Shown piece by piece: positions 59,762-64,000 of a DNA stretch of 64,000 nt. Numbering within the stretch: position 1 is the first letter of the stretch; each line of letters opens with the position of its first letter. The notes under the pieces were generated by a model. That model was not told the DNA's origin and did not search any database. It saw only the letters and a program-made list of their open reading frames with translations. The translations under genes were made by a program, and so were the position numbers. Source of the DNA: G963665185 sp049723905 (GTDB lineage Bacteria > Desulfobacterota > Desulfovibrionia > Desulfovibrionales > Desulfovibrionaceae); the NCBI RefSeq assembly GCF_049723905.1, contig NZ_JBJKFD010000001.1:1798001-1862000 (forward strand), in the 5' to 3' direction.

Positions 59762-60841
59762 TCAGTGGTGCTTTGCTCCTGCAAAGGTGAAAGGCTCCGT
59801 CGCAACAAACTGATCGCTCACCTCGCCCACAAACGAATACTTGTGATCCACAGTCAGCTTTTTCACCCCGCTTCCCTTGGAAAAATCCAGCTTCTTCAGG
59901 TCGATGCTGATGGTGTTCCAGCCATAGGCGGAGTCGAAGTAGTACACGCGGTGGCCATTATCGGCCACGGTGCGCCACACCGTATAGAACACGGGAGATT
60001 TGGCGTCTCCACTGACGCCAAAGGGCACGGACAGATTGCGCATGACCGAAAACATGTCGGTCACGGCCTGCCGGACGGATTCCGGTTTGGGCAGCCGCGC
60101 CTCGTAAAATCCGCCCCGAACAAACCGGTCCGTGGAGCCGGAGGAACCGGGCAGAAAGGAGTGTCCGCCCTCTTTTTTCCAATAATCCGCCAAGGCAAGC
60201 TGCTTGTCGTAAGGCGGCGAGTTGGTCACCACCTTGTAGTCTTTGCTGTGATAAATCTGGAGCGTGCCGTGGATAAACTCGAAAATAGCGGAATCGCCGC
60301 TGGCATCGGACAGGACAAAATGCAAGGCCGGGAGACGGGAACCGGAGCCGGGAATGGGCGGGCCAGCAATCTGAATCTTCGGGTGGCTGGCGTCGCGCAT
60401 GGCCTGTACGGCCTCGTCCACACTGGCGAAGTTGTCCAAGAGGTACTGCACAAAAATGGAATACGACATTCCCGGCCGGGTCACGTCGCGCTTGCCGTAG
60501 TCGGATTCGGAAAGATTGAGCAGCCCTGCGGACAGCCCTTTTTCGTTCAGTCCGTCCGTGGTCACGACATCGAACCCCGTGGTTATCACGCTGCCGTATT
60601 TGGAGGTCCAGCGGACGGGATTCTCCGCCACGGCTCCGCTACGCTGCATGCCGCGCGGAAAGGCCCAGATATTGGAATGTATTTCCTCGTACCAGTCCAT
60701 GGTGCGTCCGGTAAGAACACCGCCTTGGTTCTGCCCGTTTCCCTCGTACACGTGGACCACACGGGAGCAGGCCAAGGCATCCCCGCCAAAGGCCCCGCTG
60801 CATAAAAGGGCCGCAAGCAACCCCATGAAAATCCTGTACAT
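59762..60841 (-). CDS. Choloylglycine-hydrolase-family (Ntn) amidase, exported
   Basis: A 359-residue protein. The signal peptide ends GDALA (residue 24), so Cys25 of CSRVVHVYEG becomes the N-terminal nucleophile after cleavage. RTMDWYEEIHSNIWAFPRG supplies the conserved Asp, and the VVTNSPPYDKQ region the Asn. Penicillin V acylase, bile-salt hydrolase or N-acyl-homoserine-lactone acylase activity is possible. The exported location fits the Gram-negative members. Confidence 0.88.
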   Translation of the reverse strand: MYRIFMGLLAALLCSGAFGGDALACSRVVHVYEGNGQNQGGVLTGRTMDWYEEIHSNIWAFPRGMQRSGAVAENPVRWTSKYGSVITTGFDVVTTDGLNEKGLSAGLLNLSESDYGKRDVTRPGMSYSIFVQYLLDNFASVDEAVQAMRDASHPKIQIAGPPIPGSGSRLPALHFVLSDASGDSAIFEFIHGTLQIYHSKDYKVVTNSPPYDKQLALADYWKKEGGHSFLPGSSGSTDRFVRGGFYEARLPKPESVRQAVTDMFSVMRNLSVPFGVSGDAKSPVFYTVWRTVADNGHRVYYFDSAYGWNTISIDLKKLDFSKGSGVKKLTVDHKYSFVGEVSDQFVATEPFTFAGAKHH

Positions 60842-61014
60842 ATAGTGTCTCCTTGCGCATTCAGTCTCGTTTTGCCCCTATAGTCCCGGGCAGACAGAGG
60901 AGTCAACGCCCCAATGCCGGTCGCTCTCCCCCCAGGCCCTCCCGCCGCAAAACAAAAACAATTCCGTCACTTATTCGCTTTACTTTGCACGGTCTTTTTC
61001 CCTACCATCTCCGC

Positions 61015-62106
61015 ATGCTTGTTCGTGCCGCACACCATCTGCTTTCCCCGCTGGGCACAGCCTACGGCTGCATCATGCGAATGCGGGAACGTCTGTACGC
61101 CAAAGGCGTGTCCAAATCCTGGACGCCCTGGCGCCCGCCCGCTCCCTGCGTGTCCGTGGGCAACATCGCCATGGGCGGTACGGGAAAAACCCCGCTGACC
61201 GCCTGGATTCTGCAACATGCCGCCCAATGCGCGGTGACTCCGGCCTGCCTTACACGCGGCTACCGGGCAAAGCCGCCCGAACTGCCGTATAGGGTCCGCA
61301 CGGACAGCAACCCGGCCCATTCCGGGGACGAACCCCTGCTGCTGGCCCATGCCTGCCCGCAGGCGCACATCCTGGTGGACCCCAAACGAACCCGCTCCGG
61401 CCGCTATGCGGCCAGCCACCTGCACCCCGGACTGTACGTTCTGGATGACGGATTCCAGCACATGGCCGTGGCCCGCGACCTCAACCTGGTGCTGTTGCGG
61501 CCCGAAGACCTTACCCGCGACTGGAACCGCGTATTCCCGGCCGGATACTGGCGGGAGTCCGCTTCTGCCCTGCGCCGGGCCGACGCCTTCTGCATTAAGG
61601 CCGAACCGGAGATGTTCCACGCCTTGGGCGGGCTCATCACCGACCACCTGCAACCATTCGGCAAGCCTGTTTTCGGCTTTCATCTGGAAGGGCGCGACCT
61701 TATAAACCTTTGTACAAACAAAACCATTGCCAACTTGGACAATGCGCCTTATCTCTTCGCCGCAGGCATAGCGCACCCGGATCAGGCCGCGGACACAGCA
61801 ACAAAATTTCTGGGCAAAGCCCCGGAAGCGATTCAATCCTTCCGCGACCACACGAATTTCAATTCCGACGACCTGAACCGCCTGACGCAACACGCCGAAA
61901 AATCCAGCGCCGCGCATGTAGTGGTAACAGAAAAAGACGCCGTCAAAATCGCACATCATCTTCCGCAAAAGACAGCATCCGCCACTTTCCCCAACATCTG
62001 GGCCTTGCGCACGCAGGTCGTTTTTTCGGGCCTTATGTTCGGCCCGGACGGATTTTCACAATTTTTCACAGGCTGGCTGCAAGCCGCCAAGGAACATTTC
62101 GCATGA
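61015..62106 (+). CDS. lpxK: Tetraacyldisaccharide 4'-kinase LpxK
   Basis: A 363-residue lipid A kinase. The N-terminal membrane-associated helix is followed by the P-loop VGNIAMGGTGKTPLTAWIL. RGYRAKPP, SGDEPLLLAHACP and LDDGFQHMAVARDLNLVLL are typical LpxK blocks. The ATG at 61015 is chosen because the family begins about there; open frame upstream is not conserved-looking. It overlaps the RNase R gene by four bases. Confidence 0.92.
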   Translation: MLVRAAHHLLSPLGTAYGCIMRMRERLYAKGVSKSWTPWRPPAPCVSVGNIAMGGTGKTPLTAWILQHAAQCAVTPACLTRGYRAKPPELPYRVRTDSNPAHSGDEPLLLAHACPQAHILVDPKRTRSGRYAASHLHPGLYVLDDGFQHMAVARDLNLVLLRPEDLTRDWNRVFPAGYWRESASALRRADAFCIKAEPEMFHALGGLITDHLQPFGKPVFGFHLEGRDLINLCTNKTIANLDNAPYLFAAGIAHPDQAADTATKFLGKAPEAIQSFRDHTNFNSDDLNRLTQHAEKSSAAHVVVTEKDAVKIAHHLPQKTASATFPNIWALRTQVVFSGLMFGPDGFSQFFTGWLQAAKEHFA

Positions 62107-64000
62107 GCAAAAAGAAAAAACGCTCGGACTCTGCACCGCAAGACCAAAAGAGCTCCCCCCAAAAAAGCTCCAAGAAAAAAGGAGCCCACGGCAAAGAACA
62201 GGAGCCGGTTGTGGACGAACGGTCCGTGCTCCGCGTTTTCAAATCCCGCCAGAAGCCTCTGACCATGTCCGAGATTATGCGCGGACTGAAAGTACATAAA
62301 AAAGAAAAGCAGCACATATTGCACATCCTCAACAGCCTCTCCGACCAGGGCAAGGTGCTGCGCACCCGCAGTGCCTGGGGGCTTACCGAGTCCATGAGCC
62401 TGTGCAAGGGCACCTTGCAGGTGCAGCGCTCCGGGGTCGGCTTCGTTATTCCCGAAGACAAGCGTCGGCGCGACATCTTTGTAAGCCCGCGCGACTTCAA
62501 CGATGCCTGGCACGGCGACAAGGTCGTGGTGGCCCTGACCCGAGAGGCCGGAAAACGTCACGCCGAAGGCCGCATCGTGCGTATCATTTCGCGCTCCATG
62601 AAGCGCATGCCCTGCCGCGTCATCAAGCAGCTGGGGCAACAGTACTACCTGTGCCAGCCCTCGGACGTACGCCAGACCGCCAGCTTCATGGTGGAGCAGC
62701 CAGAGGACCAGCCCGAACTCAAGCCCGGCCAGATCGTGGTGGTGGAACCCGTCGAAAAGCTGGACCGCGAGCTGTGGAACGGCGAAGTGATTGAAAACTG
62801 GGGCGACGAATTCGACGTGACCGTGCAGGAGCATATGGTCAAGCTGAACCACAACGTGCCCTCGGAATTTCCCCAGGCCGCCTTGCAGGAAGCCGCCGCG
62901 TATCCGCCCGACCCCACCGAGGAAGACTTCGCCCACCGCAAGGACTTGCGCGAAATTCCTTTCGTCACCATCGACGGCGCCCGGGCCCGCGACTTTGACG
63001 ACGCCGTGTACGTGGAGCGCCTTGGGCAGAACGGCTACCGCCTGTGGGTGGCAATTGCCGACGTAAGCCACTATGTGCGCCCCGGCAGCGCCCTGGACAA
63101 GGAAGCCTACGAGCGCGGCAACTCCTACTATTTTCCGCGCTCCGTGGAGCCCATGTTTCCCGAGGCCCTTTCCAACGGATTGTGCAGCCTCAATCCCAAC
63201 GTGGACCGGCTGGCCGTGGTCGCCACCATAGACTTCGACGCCAACGGCATACCCGGCGAAACCGACTTCTGCACCGCCGTCATCCGCAGCCACGCCCGCC
63301 TTACCTATGCCCAGGTCAACCGGGCCGTAATCCTCAAGGAACAGGAAGAGCGCGAAACCCTCGCCCCGGTGCTGGAACATCTGGAGCTGGCCGAAGAGCT
63401 GGCCCGCAAGATCCACGCCCAGCGTTCGGAGCGCGGCAGCCTGGACTTTGACCTGCCCGAACCGGAAATACTTTTCAATATCTACGGCGAAACCAGGGAC
63501 ATCCGCCCCAAGGCGCGCCATTTCGGCCACCAGATCATCGAGGAATTCATGATTGCGGCCAACGAGGCCGTGGCCGAACGGCTGGAAGGCATTGGCCAGC
63601 CCCAGCTTTTCCGCATCCACCCGGAACCGGACCAGGAAAAGCTGCGTTCGCTGTTCAAAATCATGTCTAAGACCGAACTGGGCATGGGCCTGCCCCAGGA
63701 ACCGGAACCGCGCGACATCCAGGTGCTGCTGCAAAAGGCCGAGGGCACGGATGCCGAATACATGGTAAGCCGACTGGCCCTGCGCACCATGATGCAGGCC
63801 AAATATTCACCGGTAAACGAGGGCCATTACGGACTGGCAAGCACCTGCTATTGCCACTTCACCTCGCCCATCCGGCGCTATGCGGACCTGACCATCCACC
63901 GGGCTTTGAAATATTCCATGGGCGACCTTCCCGAACGTCCGGACAGCTTCAAGAAGCTGCTGGTTGTGGGCAACCACATCAGCGCCACGGAACGCACCGC
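62103..64000 (+). CDS. rnr: Ribonuclease R (3' end beyond the window)
   Basis: At least 632 residues of an RNB-family exoribonuclease. It has a Lys-rich N-terminus (MSKKKKRSDSAPQDQKSSPQ), a winged-helix part (LTMSEIMRGLKVHKKEKQHI), cold-shock domains (VQRSGVGFVIPEDKRRRDIF) and the RNB catalytic block TIDGARARDFDDAVYV with its metal-binding Asp cluster. Later come GNSYYFPRSVEPMFPEALSN and TSPIRRYADLTIHRAL. The C-terminal S1 domain is outside the window. The ATG overlaps the lpxK stop. Confidence 0.93.
   Translation, partial: MSKKKKRSDSAPQDQKSSPQKSSKKKGAHGKEQEPVVDERSVLRVFKSRQKPLTMSEIMRGLKVHKKEKQHILHILNSLSDQGKVLRTRSAWGLTESMSLCKGTLQVQRSGVGFVIPEDKRRRDIFVSPRDFNDAWHGDKVVVALTREAGKRHAEGRIVRIISRSMKRMPCRVIKQLGQQYYLCQPSDVRQTASFMVEQPEDQPELKPGQIVVVEPVEKLDRELWNGEVIENWGDEFDVTVQEHMVKLNHNVPSEFPQAALQEAAAYPPDPTEEDFAHRKDLREIPFVTIDGARARDFDDAVYVERLGQNGYRLWVAIADVSHYVRPGSALDKEAYERGNSYYFPRSVEPMFPEALSNGLCSLNPNVDRLAVVATIDFDANGIPGETDFCTAVIRSHARLTYAQVNRAVILKEQEERETLAPVLEHLELAEELARKIHAQRSERGSLDFDLPEPEILFNIYGETRDIRPKARHFGHQIIEEFMIAANEAVAERLEGIGQPQLFRIHPEPDQEKLRSLFKIMSKTELGMGLPQEPEPRDIQVLLQKAEGTDAEYMVSRLALRTMMQAKYSPVNEGHYGLASTCYCHFTSPIRRYADLTIHRALKYSMGDLPERPDSFKKLLVVGNHISATERT

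Noticed and set aside
61956..63734. A 592-codon minus-strand open frame
   Set aside because: It is antisense to lpxK and rnr, whose motifs are unmistakable; its composition is that of a mirror frame.

Overview
The window reads as chromosome of a Gram-negative sulfate-reducer-like bacterium, most likely a member of the Desulfovibrionaceae. Three things point there: the gene order rpmB / DUF177-rpmF-plsX-fabH-fabG-acpP-fabF-glyA-dCMP deaminase-ribD-ribE-ribBA-ribH-nusB-leuS-lptE-holA-radC, which I remember from Desulfovibrio genomes; two ferredoxin-nitroreductase fusions; and outer-membrane functions (lpxK, lptE, TolC). The species assignment is inference.

Region 1 (1-2267) is a pile-up of decaying insertion sequences: an IS481-family element whose right end lies inside an IS1595-family element, followed by an ISL3-family element. 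The IS481 and ISL3 transposases are each broken by an apparent one-base deletion. The ISL3 end lies directly against the terminator of the next gene.

Region 2 (2273-19216) is the most interesting part: a surface-layer island. It holds an RTX-like S-layer-type protein gene (minus strand, strong promoter) that is frameshifted by a 50-bp inverted duplication forming a perfect 34-bp-arm palindrome. Next is a five-gene minus-strand glycan operon: an ABC-2 permease; a 978-residue fusion of Wzt ATPase, GT2 glycosyltransferase and sulfotransferase; a second sulfotransferase; a WsaF-like rhamnosyltransferase; and another glycosyltransferase. Divergent from it is a six-gene operon with a lone HicB-like ribbon-helix-helix protein, a small unknown protein, SapC, and a complete type I secretion system (ABC, HlyD, TolC) in the same order as Campylobacter fetus sapCDEF. 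The island is bracketed by two direct copies of a 20-bp IS1595 end. I infer one module that makes, glycosylates, possibly sulfates and secretes a surface-layer protein.

Region 3 (19.2-30.2 kb) is mixed accessory metabolism: a DUF2087 protein with a probable structured leader, a cyclase, an SPL-type radical SAM protein, an acyltransferase, FosX, Maf, a ferredoxin-nitroreductase, and a TetR-controlled TRAP transporter whose DctQ and DctM genes are separated by 843 bp of repeats.

Region 4 (30.5-47.7 kb) is the conserved housekeeping block: ribosomal proteins L28 and L32, fatty-acid synthesis, glycine/serine interconversion, riboflavin synthesis, leucyl-tRNA synthetase, LPS assembly, DNA polymerase III delta and RadC.

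Region 5 (47.9-54.8 kb) holds small regulator/effector pairs with readable operators (MarR plus methyltransferase; HxlR plus FMN reductase), a second ferredoxin-nitroreductase, two copies of a CTAG-ended repeat, and several single-gene functions. Region 6 (54.8-64 kb) has a polysaccharide operon (two arsenosugar-type transferases, GT4, epimerase, WecA/MraY-like transferase), a choloylglycine-hydrolase-family protein, lpxK, and RNase R cut off by the window end. I saw no rRNA, tRNA or CRISPR array.
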